Shown here: piece by piece, positions 1 to 11,002 of the stretch
Position numbering within the stretch: the first letter of the stretch is position 1
Layout of the letters: each line of letters starts with the position of its first letter
Made by a program: the position numbers and the translations under genes
Source of the DNA: Lingula anatina
Taxonomy: Eukaryota; Brachiopoda; Lingulata; Lingulida; Lingulidae
Length of the DNA stretch: 64,000 nt
Reading direction: 5' to 3'
Assembly (NCBI RefSeq): GCF_001039355.2
Contig: NW_019774025.1
Span: forward strand, 17,243 to 81,242
The notes under the pieces: model-generated
Database searches by the model: none
Seen by the model: only the letters and a program-made list of their open reading frames with translations
Told to the model about the DNA's origin: nothing

Positions 1-743
1 CGATGTGGGGTTGCGCAGTCGTCTTGGTACACAAAGTTGTTCCTGAAGATGACTCTTACCAATCGAAGCATTGTTTGCTGTAGAATGTTTCTGTAGGAAT
101 CCTGGATGAGGTTGCCTCCTAGAAAAACCAACTGGTTCTGGGCACCAACATGAAATGCTCCCCAAACAGAGACGTTACCATCCCCTGCTTGCACCCTAGG
201 CAGTACACAATCATCGGTTTATGTCCCTCGTACACGTCGGTGGACACGAATTCGACGATCAACCCTAAAAAATCCATATCTGGCCTCATCACTGAAAACG
301 ACGTGATTCCAGTGTTTTGGCTGCAAACGCACGTGGTCCCCAGCCCATTGCAGACGTCGCTGTATATGACCTCCTGTTAACAGTGGTTTCCCTACTGGCC
401 TTTGTGCAAAATAACCGGCTTGCAGTAATCTCTTGTTCACGAGGGACCTTGAAACGGGCGTTTGAATGACATTCTGCCTCTCTTTTCTGAGGACACTGGT
501 TGTCTTTGTACGACCAGCACGGCGTCCTCTAGGGAGAAGGCGATCCTGTCTTCTTGGTGTGATACGCGGACACCCTGGTCGAGGTATTGGAGTAGGTGCC
601 CCTGTTGCAGCAATTCTTTGGAGGACTTCACAAACGGTTCCTTTATAAATGTTGAATTACCTGGCAATGGCTGTCCGTTTCTGGCCATTTTCTCTTAGAG
701 CAAGAATCCCATAGTAAGCTGCGTTGCTTAGCTGTCGAACCAT
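1..743 (-). pseudogene. Tc1/mariner-like transposase, decayed and cut by the window edge
   Basis: Read on the minus strand from an ATG at 743, one frame runs to the window edge and resembles a Tc1-family DDE transposase. An N-terminal helix-turn-helix region (REN-GQKRTAIAR) is followed by a basic GRRAGRTKTT linker, then the first catalytic Asp in the HVVFSDEARYGF motif and the second in the YQDDCATPH motif near the edge. Two in-frame stops (657-659 and 219-221 on the plus strand) make it inactive. The third catalytic residue would lie outside the window. The surrounding terminal repeats were not identified. Family assignment is from motif recognition. Confidence 0.85.
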
Positions 744-1579
744 ATCTTCACTAATGTACCTGCCAAGTTTCAGAGCGATCCCTTTGTTGCTTCTCTAAAC
801 ACACTCCAAAGATTGACCACACCCATGCGTTTTTATACAAGGGCAGAAATTGCCGAAAAGACCACCCCTCACATTTCTGACCACAGAACATGCAACTGCA
901 TGCATCAATTGTTTCGAGAGTTGTGTGGTAATTAGGTAACACACCTGGCTACACATGGAGTGACACCTCAGCTTTGGATTTAAAGTAGTTAGAGAGAAAT
1001 TAAATATTTTGTAGAAAATTTACTCGCCAAAAAATAATATTCCATATTAAGTGGTAACCCTGTAGGTCAAGGAATCCAATGTAAAAACTCATTCAAGGCC
1101 CTACACACTCAAAAATCCTGGCGTTCAACTAGCCGTTGTGTCTTAATACAAAACAAACGTGTTAATTAATCAAAAATAGTAATTAGCATGTGTGTCGCTA
1201 GACAGAGGCTATGCACATGCTAGAAGCTCTGCAAGTATGGAGTCTCGAATGGGTTTAGTGCTATGTGCTATTAACTTGACCTACATTCAAGCATTGGTAT
1301 TCTTTAGATAAAGTTAAGTTACCAAAACATCTCACATCAATATTTAACAATAAATCACATTTACTTTGTGTGATACTGACAAAACATACAGTAGAAACAG
1401 AGTCTGTTATTAATATAAGTGCTGTCTGCTGCTTTCTTTGCATCCCCCTTCCTTCTTAACTCGAAGACCGCTTTCAGATTCACACATCCCACTAGCTGGG
1501 TCAGCCCAACTCTGCAGGGAATTTCACTTAAGTGCAATCAGTGGAATCAGCTTAATTGTCTGAAATGCCACCGATCACC

Positions 1580-2110
1580 CCACCCCCTCAGGGACAGTCA
1601 CACCCGAAGTCACACTAAAATTCCCCTGTACTCATGCACCAAAGACTCATGTTCCTAACTCGAATGGTCTAGAAGGAGATGAAAGAAATCACGGTGAAAC
1701 TATTACAATCAACCATCCCCAGGGACGGCCACTCCCCAAGTCACCAAAAATTCTGATGTGCCCAAGCATATCTCTAACCATCTCAACCACCCCAGGGATA
1801 ACCACACCCCAAGTCACAAAAAGTCTTAAATGCTTACGCACATTTCTTACGATAGTGCATTAACCCCCAACGCTTTTATTTCCTTATTCCAAAATCATAA
1901 GGGTAGATAACAGAAAATACAATGTAAAAATTACAATCAACCACCCCTAGGTACGGCCTCACCCCAAATTTACAAATAAATCATAAATGCCCATGTATAT
2001 GTCTAACAATATCTTTATTATTCCCTAACGTTTCAACTTCCTAACTCCAACGGTTTAGGAAATTACAATGAGAAATAGATTATATATCTTTCCCCGCCCC
2101 AGGGGCAGCC
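1580..2110. repeat. Degenerate tandem repeat, period about 150 bp
   Basis: A CCCCAGGGACRGYC-type core followed by a CACCCCAAGTCAC-like tail recurs near 1589, 1720, 1793, 1948 and 2100. Spacings are about 131, 73, 155 and 152 bp. Several units also share an ATTACAATCAACCA run just before the core and an AACTCCAACGGT-like segment. The copies are strongly diverged, so this is an old satellite-like array. Confidence 0.55.
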
Positions 2111-2210
2111 TGACCAGTTTCAGCGTACCTAGTCGAAGCAAACCCATCCCCACTCCAATTCTACCTGTTTAGTACTTCAAACTGTTTTAGGCACTTAGAA
2201 AAGAATCCTG

Positions 2211-2391
2211 GTTGCAAAATGCGTTGCAGTTGCAAAATGCGTTTTCACGATTTTCTTTGGTTGCAAAATGCGTTGCAGTTGCAAAATGCGTACAGTTGCT
2301 AAATGCGGCTCTACTGAGTAGGACCGCATTTTGCAACTAAACGTATTTTGCAACCGGTTTCAAAATGCGGTCGGTTGCAAAATGCGACTCT
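2211..2391. repeat. Cluster of direct and inverted TTGCAAAATGCG units
   Basis: The 12-mer TTGCAAAATGCG or a one-base variant occurs about seven times in direct orientation (for example 2230, 2260, 2279, 2296, 2375) and twice inverted (2325 and 2342). The cluster ends within a few bases of the left breakpoint of the segmental duplication that created gene A. Confidence 0.75.
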
Positions 2392-2855
2392 ACAGCTTTG
2401 AACATGTCTTTAAATATATAAATTAAGCGTGTTCAGCCCACTTAAGTTCTGGCGTGAAAGTTATATTCAGCAAGTGACCAAGTGACATTTTCTATGCATT
2501 CACCATTTATTGACAATGTGCTGAATATGAGATTTCAGTTTTTGGTGAATATTTTATTCATCGATTTGGTCTTGCTGCAATAAGTTCCATGGAATAACGT
2601 ATTATAATATATTAAGCCTTCTTGAGTTTGAAATTTACGAGATGCATGTCGATACACGTTTAAATGTTCAATAGTTTATACAAAATTGGTTATTACAGGT
2701 ACAATATTTTATTCTGTGCTTTCTATATCAAAGGGTCTGAGATTTCAGTGCAATTGCCGTGATAATTTAAATAATTATTGACAAATGAAGATAACTCCCA
2801 TGCTTCCGATGATATATCGTGTTTTGTACAGACAACAGTATATATTTCATTTAAG

Positions 2856-2999
2856 ATTGTGAGAATAAAAACCTTGGTCCCGAATGCAGAAACCGCTGTA
2901 ATTGTAGAGATACCAATGAACAGTGTCATCCCGTGTATGGAGTCTGTGTATCTGGCTGTGCTGAAGGATGGCACGGGAAAAATGGTACTTGCCAAGTAG
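2856..2999 (+). CDS. Receptor A, EGF-like module 2 exon
   Basis: The 144-nt exon encodes a Cys-rich module with the spacing seen in MEGF/Tie-type EGF repeats, including [10 protein letters not shown] and [12 protein letters not shown] and ending NGTCQV. It is bounded by AG at 2854-2855 and GT at 3000. It matches exons at 15662, 31741 and 49917. A different overlapping frame is also open but lacks the cysteine pattern. Confidence 0.85.
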   Translation: MVRIKTLVPNAETAVIVEIPMNSVIPCMESVYLAVLKDGTGKMVLAK

Positions 3000-3188
3000 G
3001 TATGTGATGATCCTGGGCTCAGAAAATTATGTCAATTCTTGCGTTTAAATTGTTCTCCAGGTATCTGACATACTTGAAATACATATTTGCATTTCGTCAA
3101 TGGCAAAGGATGTTCCAGGTCAACCAAACCGTTTTCATTCATATCTTCTTCATTCATATCTTCTGTATCTTTATTTTTTATTTTGCAG

Positions 3189-3784
3189 ACACGTCCCCGC
3201 ACGAAAATGCAGTAGTATCGAAGTAGCAAAGAAGCATTAACGCAGTAGTGGTGTGGAGCATATTTGCAGTAGAAATGCAGTATAGCCTACTGCAATTCTA
3301 CTCCAAAGAGTACATAGGTTTGTACAGTAGAGAAGCATTAATGCAGTATATTAGCAGCATGATAGAAGCATGTTTCAAATATGCTAATTAGCTCTCAATG
3401 CGAAGCAGATTTGAAGTATATTTGCAGTATGATTGCAGTAGTCTACTGCGCTGGAGCATCTACTGCGTTTTCGTGCGGGGTCATCATTCCCACATCTCAC
3501 CACAGCACCGAATATGTCATCAAGGACTCAAGATTCACTCACCATAAGTTGGCAAAAGTGGTCGTCCCAGACCGGTTTTGGAGTTGGTAGTGTTCACAGA
3601 TACGTCGTTAGAGTTTGGCGGTGGATATATCTACACGGCAGTGTAACAGTACCGAAGGAACAACACACAGCTACAGTGAATAATCTATCAATGTACACAG
3701 AGTATAATATCACCGTAACCATTGCTAATGATGCAGGGTATTATGGTATTTCTAGTCCAGCAACCACCGAAAGAACATGTGGAG
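3189..3784 (+). pseudogene. Receptor A, FN3-1 exon interrupted by a MITE
   Basis: The exon starts after TTTTGCAG at 3188, runs seven bases, is broken by the 3196-3479 element plus a GTC duplication, and resumes at [14 protein letters not shown]. Removing the 287-bp insertion leaves 309 nt, the length of the gene D homologue. The inserted sequence brings in-frame stops (for example TAG shortly after the acceptor, and TAG at 3439 in the FN3 frame). No internal AG acceptor with the right phase was found, so normal FN3-1 cannot be made without skipping this exon. Confidence 0.85.
3196..3479. mobile_element. 284-bp MITE inside the FN3-1 exon of receptor A
   Basis: Terminal inverted repeats CCCGCACGAAAATGCAGTAG and CTACTGCGTTTTCGTGCGGG flank an AT-rich body full of GCAGTAG/GAAGCAT words. 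A GTC triplet is present on both sides (3193-3195 and 3480-3482). The homologous exons in genes B, C and D are uninterrupted (ACGTCATCA), giving a clean empty site. No coding capacity is seen; the superfamily was not identified. Confidence 0.9.
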
Positions 3785-3926
3785 GTAAGGTGTATAGATT
3801 TTATAGTGATTTACTTTATTTTGCGACTATTTGGGTCACACTTTAAACCAACTTCAACAATCCATTGTAATATTTAAAGGAAATCCAGTATTTAAGGTGT
3901 TTAAGCAATTACCATTTTATTTTCAG

Positions 3927-4307
3927 AACCTACGGCACCACCCAAACCAAACGTCCATTCTGTTCTTGCCTCATCAAAGAGATCTGCTTACATAGAGCTA
4001 AATACAGCGGTTTGTATATTACTAACTATTTACGGCGCCATGCCTTCTTTATTAGATTGAGAATAAGTCGCATTGTATTTGGATGTCACTATCTGATTTC
4101 ATGAAAACGGGCGTTTAAGATAATCTGTGGCGATTCTTGGAATATTTTGGCATGATTGACTCAGGAAAACCACAATTTTTAAAGACATTATAATAGGTAC
4201 ATGATTATAGATGATGTTACAAATTATGATTGAGGTTGGATTAATATGTACCTGTATGTAAGAAACATAACCTTGTTTCAAAAATATTAAAAGAACACAC
4301 GCACGCA

Positions 4308-4343
<36 letters not shown>

Positions 4344-4697
4344 AAATATATAATACTTATATATGTCCAAAATATTTTGTGCTCAGTTCGGTATATTGCA
4401 CTGGGTTTCAGCCATAAACCCTGATATACGTGTCTGGAAAAATACATGTTATATATTGGATATAGGGAATGAACCGAGATGTCCATAGATGCGACGGGTT
4501 TGCAAAGTTAACCGTGCAATATGTGGGAGAATACCATCACATTGGCACAGTAGACGTGTTGCATGTCAAAGAAACACAGCTGATTACTATTACCAACCTC
4601 ACAACATATAGTAAATACACCATCTACCTGACAGCAGTTAACAACTTATATCTGCAAGGGCCACCAGTAACTGTGATGCATACTACAGCTGAAGGGA
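3927..4697 (+). CDS. Receptor A, FN3-2 (two exons)
   Basis: Exons 3927-4009 (EPTAPPKPNVHSVLASSKR) and 4466-4697 (NRDVHRC to HTTAEG) make one fibronectin type III module with the usual [11 protein letters not shown]-strand region. Phases 1-0-1 match the other genes. The intron holds a CA microsatellite. Confidence 0.85.
4295..4340. repeat. CA microsatellite in the FN3-2 intron of receptor A
   Basis: A run of CACG then pure CA dinucleotides; the counterpart in gene B is at 16797-16855 with a different length. Open frames reading poly-Cys/Val on the minus strand here are artefacts of the repeat. Confidence 0.95.
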
Positions 4698-4917
4698 GTA
4701 AGCTTTTCAAGTAATTTCAAGAAGTTCTCATGATAGAAGCATGTGTGTACAATTGCTCAAGTTCTGGTTAAGCCTACATGTATTAAAATAATAAAAAGGA
4801 AATATCACTTTACACGGAAGTTATATTATTTCTTCAATACATGTATGAGCTTAGTAACTTTTGCAGAAAACAAACTGATGAGAACTTTTCGTGAAACATT
4901 ATTATTTTGTATTACAG

Positions 4918-5343
4918 TTCCACCAAAGATGGCGGCACCAGATGTGACATCTATTGGAGACACCTTCATAGAGATAACATGGCGTGCGCCGTCCCCTTCA
5001 GGTGGCGTTATCGTCAGTTATGAGATATCGTACACTCAACAATCCAGTCAGAGGAATGAAATTGTGACTGAGACAGACATTACTAATACACTTATAGGTG
5101 ATTTGCAGCTCAATTCGACGTACATGATTCGAGTAAGTATATTTCATACAGAATCTCCATAGGCGTAATATCGTCATGAAGCAGTTTGATGCAGCACTGT
5201 ACAATGTAAGCCCACTTCTCATGCCTCCATGTACTGGTATTTTTCATCCTGAGCATTATTGTCTTTGTAGATACGTGCCAAAACTGCTGTCGGCTATGGC
5301 GAGTATAGTGATCCAATTCAGGCAACAACGAATATGGAAAAAG
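4918..5343 (+). CDS. Receptor A, FN3-3 (two exons)
   Basis: Exons 4918-5132 and 5271-5343 encode the membrane-proximal FN3 module with a typical [14 protein letters not shown]-strand and RAKTAVGYGEYSDPIQA end. The second exon ends AAAG followed by GC instead of the GT found in gene C, so this donor is non-canonical. Confidence 0.85.
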
Positions 5344-5599
5344 GCGTCTCAATTCAGCCGAATAACCAGAATAAACTTTATAGTCAGTATTATACTTACA
5401 TCTGTACATATACCCCTTGAGAATTTTGTGTGGCAGTATGCTACACATTTACTTCTTCAAGTTTAAGATTCAAAGTTAAAATTCCCCCTATATAGTACTA
5501 GAGTTTTATTTAAAGGTGAAAGTGTCCTATTACATTTATGCTGTTGTCCTTCCTGTATAATCCTTTCTTTCTTCCTACCCACTCCTGTCCTTGTCACAG

Positions 5600-5687
5600 G
5601 TATAAATGGTGGTGCTGTAGCAGGAGGTGTGTTGGGGGTTCTGGTCCTGGTGGCGGTAGTTGTGGTCGTTGTTGTCGTATACAACAG
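5600..5687 (+). CDS. Receptor A, transmembrane exon
   Basis: The 88-nt exon encodes a Gly/Ala/Val/Leu-rich hydrophobic stretch beginning GINGGAVAGG followed by a run of valines and ending at YNR, a single membrane-spanning segment with a basic stop-transfer continued in the next exon. Confidence 0.9.
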
Positions 5688-5957
5688 GTAAATATTTGTA
5701 GATTACGACAGTTAGTACTTAAATAAACAAAATGTAAATTAAAAAAGACGCTGTTATGCATTTTTGTGGTCTTTTTTTTCATGTACAAGAGGTAGACTTC
5801 ATAATCTTAGTATACATAGAGCAAAGTTTACATGTATGTACTATGGATCTCTAAAAAACTGTAAACTTAGATAACGATATGATACAGTAAAATTATATGT
5901 TGTAAATCTGGCCCAACACATCATATTGAGTCATCTACAAATAGACTTGTTTTGCAG

Positions 5958-6274
5958 AAGGCGACGCCCTCAAGAGCCTGATCAAGTTGAAACCTTTTCT
6001 GAATTGCAAGGAAAAGAAGGTAAATATTAACACCTACTATATTGCCCATCAACTTTCATTATACATGCAGATGATCTTATTTTGTCCTCTTTTTGAATTT
6101 ATATCTTCAGATCTAGATGACCATGTATATGAATCTCCGGTTCAAGTTCCGTATGAAAACACGGTAGACGAACATCTCTATAGCAGCATCAAGCAAAGCA
6201 CAGAAATTTCTGTCGAGAACATTTATGAAGTCATGAAATCGAAAACCAAAGACATTCTTCACGACGAACATCAG
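5958..6274 (+). CDS. Receptor A, juxtamembrane region (two exons)
   Basis: Exons 5958-6019 (a run of basic residues then PQEPDQVETFSELQ) and 6111-6274. The second carries three tyrosines in the settings HVYESP, HLYSSI and NIYEVM; the last is a YxxM-type site. It closely resembles gene B. Confidence 0.85.
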
Positions 6275-6459
6275 GTATGAATTGTCCAAGTTTCTTTAGG
6301 ACATACAGTCCAGTTTTAATATACATTTAGCAAAAAAGTACCATGTAAAAACACGTGGCCACATATAGCCAATGTAAGGGTTCTTTCCCAATTAAATTAT
6401 AGTACGTATATCGATCTATCTCTGCGGGAACTCTCCCTGAATGCAATCAGATCAACATA

Positions 6460-7190
6460 TTGTTTCAACCACAGCGTGGCCTGAGACAAGGTGATCCGAT
6501 ATCACCATATTTATTTTTGTTATTTTTGTTGTGTTCTGAAATTCTTTCAGTAAGCATAAAGAATAATCCTCAAATTGAAGGAATACAAATTGGGGAAAAT
6601 GAATACAAGATATGGCAATATGCAGATGACACGTCCATAATTTTAGATGGTTCTGAACAGTCCCTTAACGCCTCCCTACAGAATCTAAGACGGATTGAAA
6701 AAAATTCGGGTTTAAAAATAAATTATGACAAAACACAGGTTATTTGGATAGGGAGTAAAAAAAATCAAATGAGAAACTGTGCCAAAATTGGACACTAAAA
6801 TGGGGTGCAACGCCTTTTAAATTTTTAGGTATTAAATTCTTTGTTGAACTAGATACTATATGTGAAAGGAATCATCGGGAAAAATTGAAAGTACTGAACG
6901 ATTACTTAAACTAATAGACGAATTTTGACCCCCGTAGGCAGAATTACAGTAATTAAAAGTCTCACAATATCGAAATTTAACCATCTTTATTTCACTGCCT
7001 AACTCATCTAACCAAATAATTAAGGAGCTAAAAAAGCTTATCTTTGGATTTCTTTGGAAAGGTAAGCCGGATAAAGTAAAAAGGGAAATATTATGAAAAA
7101 AAGATGGAGGACTAAATATAATAATCATAGAAGATTCAATAATGGCATTAAAGTCAACATAGGTGAGACGGTTGATAAACTGTGCTTGTG
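6460..7190 (+). mobile_element. LINE reverse-transcriptase fragment in an intron of receptor A
   Basis: Frames spell the RT hallmarks RGLRQGDPISPYLF and the catalytic QYADDT box, followed after frameshifts by TPVGRITVIKS and a FLWKGKPDK-like tail. This matches the 3' half of a non-LTR retrotransposon RT (L1/Tx1-like in flavour). It is 5'-truncated and frameshifted. The same insertion is at 18989-19735 in gene B and absent from gene C. Confidence 0.9.
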
Positions 7191-7461
7191 AATATTGGAG
7201 GAGACGTGTTAATCTGTAAATTCTATTGCATTCGGCATGAGTCCACGCGGTATTTGCTCGATCTACGTACAGCAATAGTTTCTTTTAGAATGAGCCCTAA
7301 TTCTGCTTTATTTACAAAACTATGCTTTAATTGTTTTATTTATTGATCAATAAAACGTGCGCAATATTTATACTGGTAAGCAGGCAGGACGGTTAACTGG
7401 AGTTGATTAATTGTACACGAATGTTTATAATATCAGTGTACATATTTAACAATTATTTCAG

Positions 7462-10214
7462 AAATTCCCTATCACACTGAAAAACCCTTGTGAAGTCGGC
7501 CAAAAACGAGAAAACAAACTAAAGAACAGGTTCAGGAACATCATTCCTTGTAAGCCATTGAAACTGAAAATTTCTAAAAATAATACTTTTATAATATATT
7601 TTTTAAATATTTATTAGTGCGTATAATAACGGTTTGTATGTCTGATCCCATTCATCGTTTTGCCATACATTATATATACATGGTAAAAGATCAAACTGGT
7701 TTAATTTCTAAATCCGTTCATATTCATTATTTATGAACTGTTTATTTTCCTTCAGACGACCATAGCCGAGTTGTACTGGACCTTTTGCCAGATGATCCCA
7801 ACTCTGACTACATCAACGCAAACTTTATTGATGTGAGTTATTTACATACGTAATACATTCTTTTTACATGCTGCTATCATAATACCGAGTACTGTATATT
7901 TGTCGGACCAAAGTGTATCGTTATTGCCACGTGTTAACCAGGGACAGTATATATAAGTTTGATTTGTGTCATGCGTTAATATGTATCATTGATTTTAGAA
8001 TTTGCTACATTTCACATTTAAAAGTCATACTTTGACAATTGCATTTTCCAATTGCAGGGATATAATAGGCCACGAGCATTCATTGCTGCACAGGGTAATT
8101 TTATTTTCTCGAGCGACATCTACTCTCTCTCTCCCGCACACACACACACACACACACACACATATTAAAATCCAACATATTTATAAATCCTAATACAGTT
8201 CCGTCTACAAGTATGTTTCGCTATTACTCAGTTGTGACACTGGAAAATAGATGTGAAAAAGTAATAATAGGTTATGATTAATAAAAATACTAGCATGGAA
8301 GTGATTTTTTTTAATAGGTCCAAAATCGAACACCGTAAACGACTTCTGGCGGATGATATGGCAAGTCAAGTCTCCACAAATTATAATGTTGACGAAAACT
8401 GTAGAAATGGACAAGGTATGTCAATCCCATAGATCGCATACAGAACAGCGGTCTAACAGATCCGCGGATCAAATATTGCTACCCATTAAAAGCCTGGCGC
8501 TTAAATCCCGATTAGTAGATACCTCGCGGGAATTACACAGCAAGCATTCAAGTGGCTGGGCCATATTTGATCCGCGGATCTTTTAGAGGGCATTCAAAAC
8601 AAATTGATCCGCGGACTAATTGATCCGCCGACTAAATATGACCGCCTAATTGCCTGCAGGGCAATTAAACCTAGGAGCCAATCGAGCTTTTATCTGTTTT
8701 AGGCACGGGTGGAGATCATCAGGAAATTATCGGCATCGCTTTTTGTGGAGTCGGCCACATTTAGTCAGCCGATCAGTTAGTTCGCGGATCATGTGTTCTT
8801 AATGTACTCTTAGTCTGCTGTTCTGAAAGAGCTCAAAGTTTTTTATATTTAAGTAAGACAAAGTAAACGATGCGTTAAAATGGAACTGTATTATCTTACA
8901 TTAACCAGTAGATTGTATATATTCTTGTATATGTGATGTATTTCAATATGAGACCTAATAATAACCCTTTCTACTTCAGCAAAAATGTGAGCAGTACTGG
9001 GCAGACGAGGGAATGAAGCAGTTTGGCGAAATACAAGTGACAACGCTAGATGAAGTCCAAAGAAAGGACTCTTTTGTGAGAAATCTGCAGTATTGTAAAG
9101 TAAGTAGAACATTCATAGACCTATATATCCAACTGACTTATCTATTCTGCCACGTGTTTTTGTATGCATGTACATATGCTAGTAGGTGATTGATTTTATT
9201 GAAGACAAACGTCCAAAATGTCTTAAGCCTTGGTATATTATTCTTCATCTGAAGGTAGGCCATCCGACAGTCCATAGTGTAAAACAGTTCCACTTCACTG
9301 GTTGGCCAACTAACGGCGTACCTATTGACCCGACAGCTTTGGTTAAATTCCGAGAGGAAGTTGAGAAGCATGAAATCCTAGTTGAGGACCAAGGACCAGT
9401 TGTTGTTCATTGCAGGTGAAAGGCAATTTTACTACGTTGTTTTGTAAGAATTAATCAACATTTAACTAGACTTTTTATATTTTAATGACGATTTGTATCT
9501 TTCATTAATCAGTGGATATTTTTTTACCACTAAAATCGCTTCATAAAACATGACAGCAGATATCGTGCCGTATATTCAAACGAAGAGACTAGGGTTGACG
9601 AATTGCTATAATCTGAAGTATATATATATAATTATCTCCTGTTTTTAGGGACAGGGTTGGAAACACTGGCACTTTCATCGCACTGGACTATCTGTTTGAA
9701 CAAGCGCTGGCGGAGGGAAAGGTCGATGTTTTCGGTCTCGTTCAGTCATTGCGAGCATCTCGACCGAAAATGGTACAGACAAAGGTATTTCATCTTACTA
9801 TAGTCTACGGCAAAAATTGTCACTCGGTATCCTTTAACTTAATTGTATACAGAAACATGTGGTTATGCAGTGTGTGAAGTACCGTATTACCTTATTTGGT
9901 GTAACGTGGTTTGACAATGAGTTGCCGTAATTGTAACAGTAGAACACACTGTTATACTACAATTGTAACGATGTCAATATTTCGTTTCTGGTACAAGGTA
10001 TGTTTTGTTGAAATATCGCTGGCTGGTATTTGATGTATTAGAAATGACCTCGGTCTGTTTGTTTCAGGAGCAATATTACTTCATACATGACACATTGTTG
10101 GAAGAACTGCATTGTGGCATTACCTTCATAAGACTACAGGATCTTGAGGCTCGTTTGCGAAAACTGAGACAAAGGAACAAGACTGGACTGACCAAAATGG
10201 AAGAAGAGTTTGCT
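7462..10214 (+). CDS. Receptor A, phosphatase domain D1 (eight exons), inactive
   Basis: Exons 7462-7549, 7756-7832, 8058-8094, 8318-8415, 8980-9099, 9255-9415, 9649-9784 and 10068-10214. PTP signatures present are [31 protein letters not shown] and the Q-loop QTKEQYYF. The WPD loop reads WPTNG (Asp lost) and the P-loop HCRDRVGNTG keeps the Cys but has Asn in place of the invariant Arg. Hydrolysis of phosphotyrosine is therefore not expected. No D2 exon follows. Confidence 0.88.
8137..8162. repeat. CA microsatellite in a D1 intron of receptor A
   Basis: CT then CA dinucleotide run; the gene B counterpart at 20685-20722 is longer. Confidence 0.95.
8445..8800. repeat. Palindrome cluster around GATCCGCGGATC in a D1 intron of receptor A
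   Basis: The perfect 12-bp palindrome GATCCGCGGATC occurs at 8459-8470 and 8569-8580, with partial copies TTGATCCGCGGACT, TTGATCCGCCGACT and GTTCGCGGATCAT nearby. The block is shared with gene B (about 20998-21360) but missing from the equivalent gene C intron, so it looks like an insertion of an unclassified element. Confidence 0.7.
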
Positions 10215-10280
10215 GTAAGTCACGGACAAAATGTTTGTTAATTTTGATTGATGGAGTAAGTTTTGATTAACATTTGTTAA

Positions 10281-10606
10281 AGGGATAATAACTCTTCGTA
10301 TGAGATCTATATTTCCCATTAAAAACATAGTGAATAACTCATAGAAATATAATATATTCTGTTTTACCACAAAAACAGCAATTATAGCTATTTTTTTCTG
10401 ATATCTGAGCTTGTCTTTAGACCACGTGTCCTCCACTGATAGCTATACTCTGTTAAAATCTCTTAAGAGATTTTAACAAAAAACCAAACTTTTTAGAAAA
10501 AACCAGGGACTAACTTTGAATGTAAAAATGGATTCATTAACCATTGGTAAGTATGGGAAAATTGTTGTTTACTCCAGGAAAATCATTTTATGTAGCCAAA
10601 TGTTAT
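10281..10606. mobile_element. TTAA-flanked MITE at the right end of the gene A duplication
   Basis: Begins AGGGATAATAACTCTTCG directly after TTAA (10277-10280) and runs to a decayed TGTTATC end near 10606. It is about 330 bp and homologous to the intact element at 35878-36195. Gene B has an unoccupied TTAA at the matching position (about 22826). Downstream sequence no longer matches gene B, so the element marks the duplication breakpoint. Confidence 0.75.
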
Positions 10607-10952
10607 CAAGCACAACGAAGCTCTGTTTTTGCTCCAAAGTAAATAAGAAAAGTACATATGATTGATAATTGTCATTTATTAATGACGAAGCAAATAAAAT
10701 ACGTAGTTACAAAACTGGGGAGATAATATAACATCTCCCCAACTATATAAGTGCCATAATATAAAATTAATAAAGTGTGTAATAAGTGTAACCAAATTAA
10801 TGAAGAAAATTATAAGTAATAACAACAGCTTAAGGAGCAAAAAGTTGGCACAAATAAAAATAAAAAGGCCAAATTATAAGAAATAACAACAGCTGTAAGA
10901 GCCAAAGGTTGGCATAAATGAAAATCAAAGGCTTCAACAAATGAAAGAAAAA

Positions 10953-11002
<50 letters not shown>

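Larger units (their letters stand above)
744..2394. other. Non-genic DNA left of the receptor array
   Basis: No exon of the receptor family and no other recognisable coding sequence is seen here. Short open frames lack domain signatures and conserved context. The stretch contains two repeat clusters listed separately (about 1580-2110 and 2211-2391). The receptor-derived duplication begins abruptly at 2395. Confidence 0.6.
2856..10214 (+). pseudogene. Receptor A: truncated, catalytically dead RPTP copy
   Basis: Seventeen exons are recognisable by alignment to genes B and C: second EGF-like module, FN3-1 to FN3-3, transmembrane segment, juxtamembrane region and all of phosphatase domain D1. 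The signal exon, first EGF-like and F5/8 modules are absent upstream, and D2 is absent downstream, where non-homologous sequence begins at about 10281. A 284-bp MITE splits the FN3-1 exon. In D1 the WPD loop reads WPTNG and the P-loop reads HCRDRVGNTG, so both the general acid and the phosphate-binding arginine are lost. Every exon except the interrupted one keeps frame. It may be a true partial duplicate or a misplaced allele of gene B. Expression as a complete protein is unlikely. Confidence 0.8.
2395..10280. repeat. Segmental duplication, copy A (paralogous to 15192-22825)
   Basis: Exons and introns follow 15192-22825 almost base for base, including the same LINE fragment, the same CA microsatellites and the same palindrome cluster. 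Homology starts at GCTTTGAACATGTC (2395 versus 15192) and ends at a TTAA site near 10277 (the equivalent in the other copy is about 22826). Because these transposons are shared, the duplication post-dates their insertion. An uncollapsed divergent haplotype is an alternative. Confidence 0.85.

Noticed and set aside
4099-4486. Minus-strand frames rich in Cys/Val/Ala
   Set aside because: Translation of the CA microsatellite.
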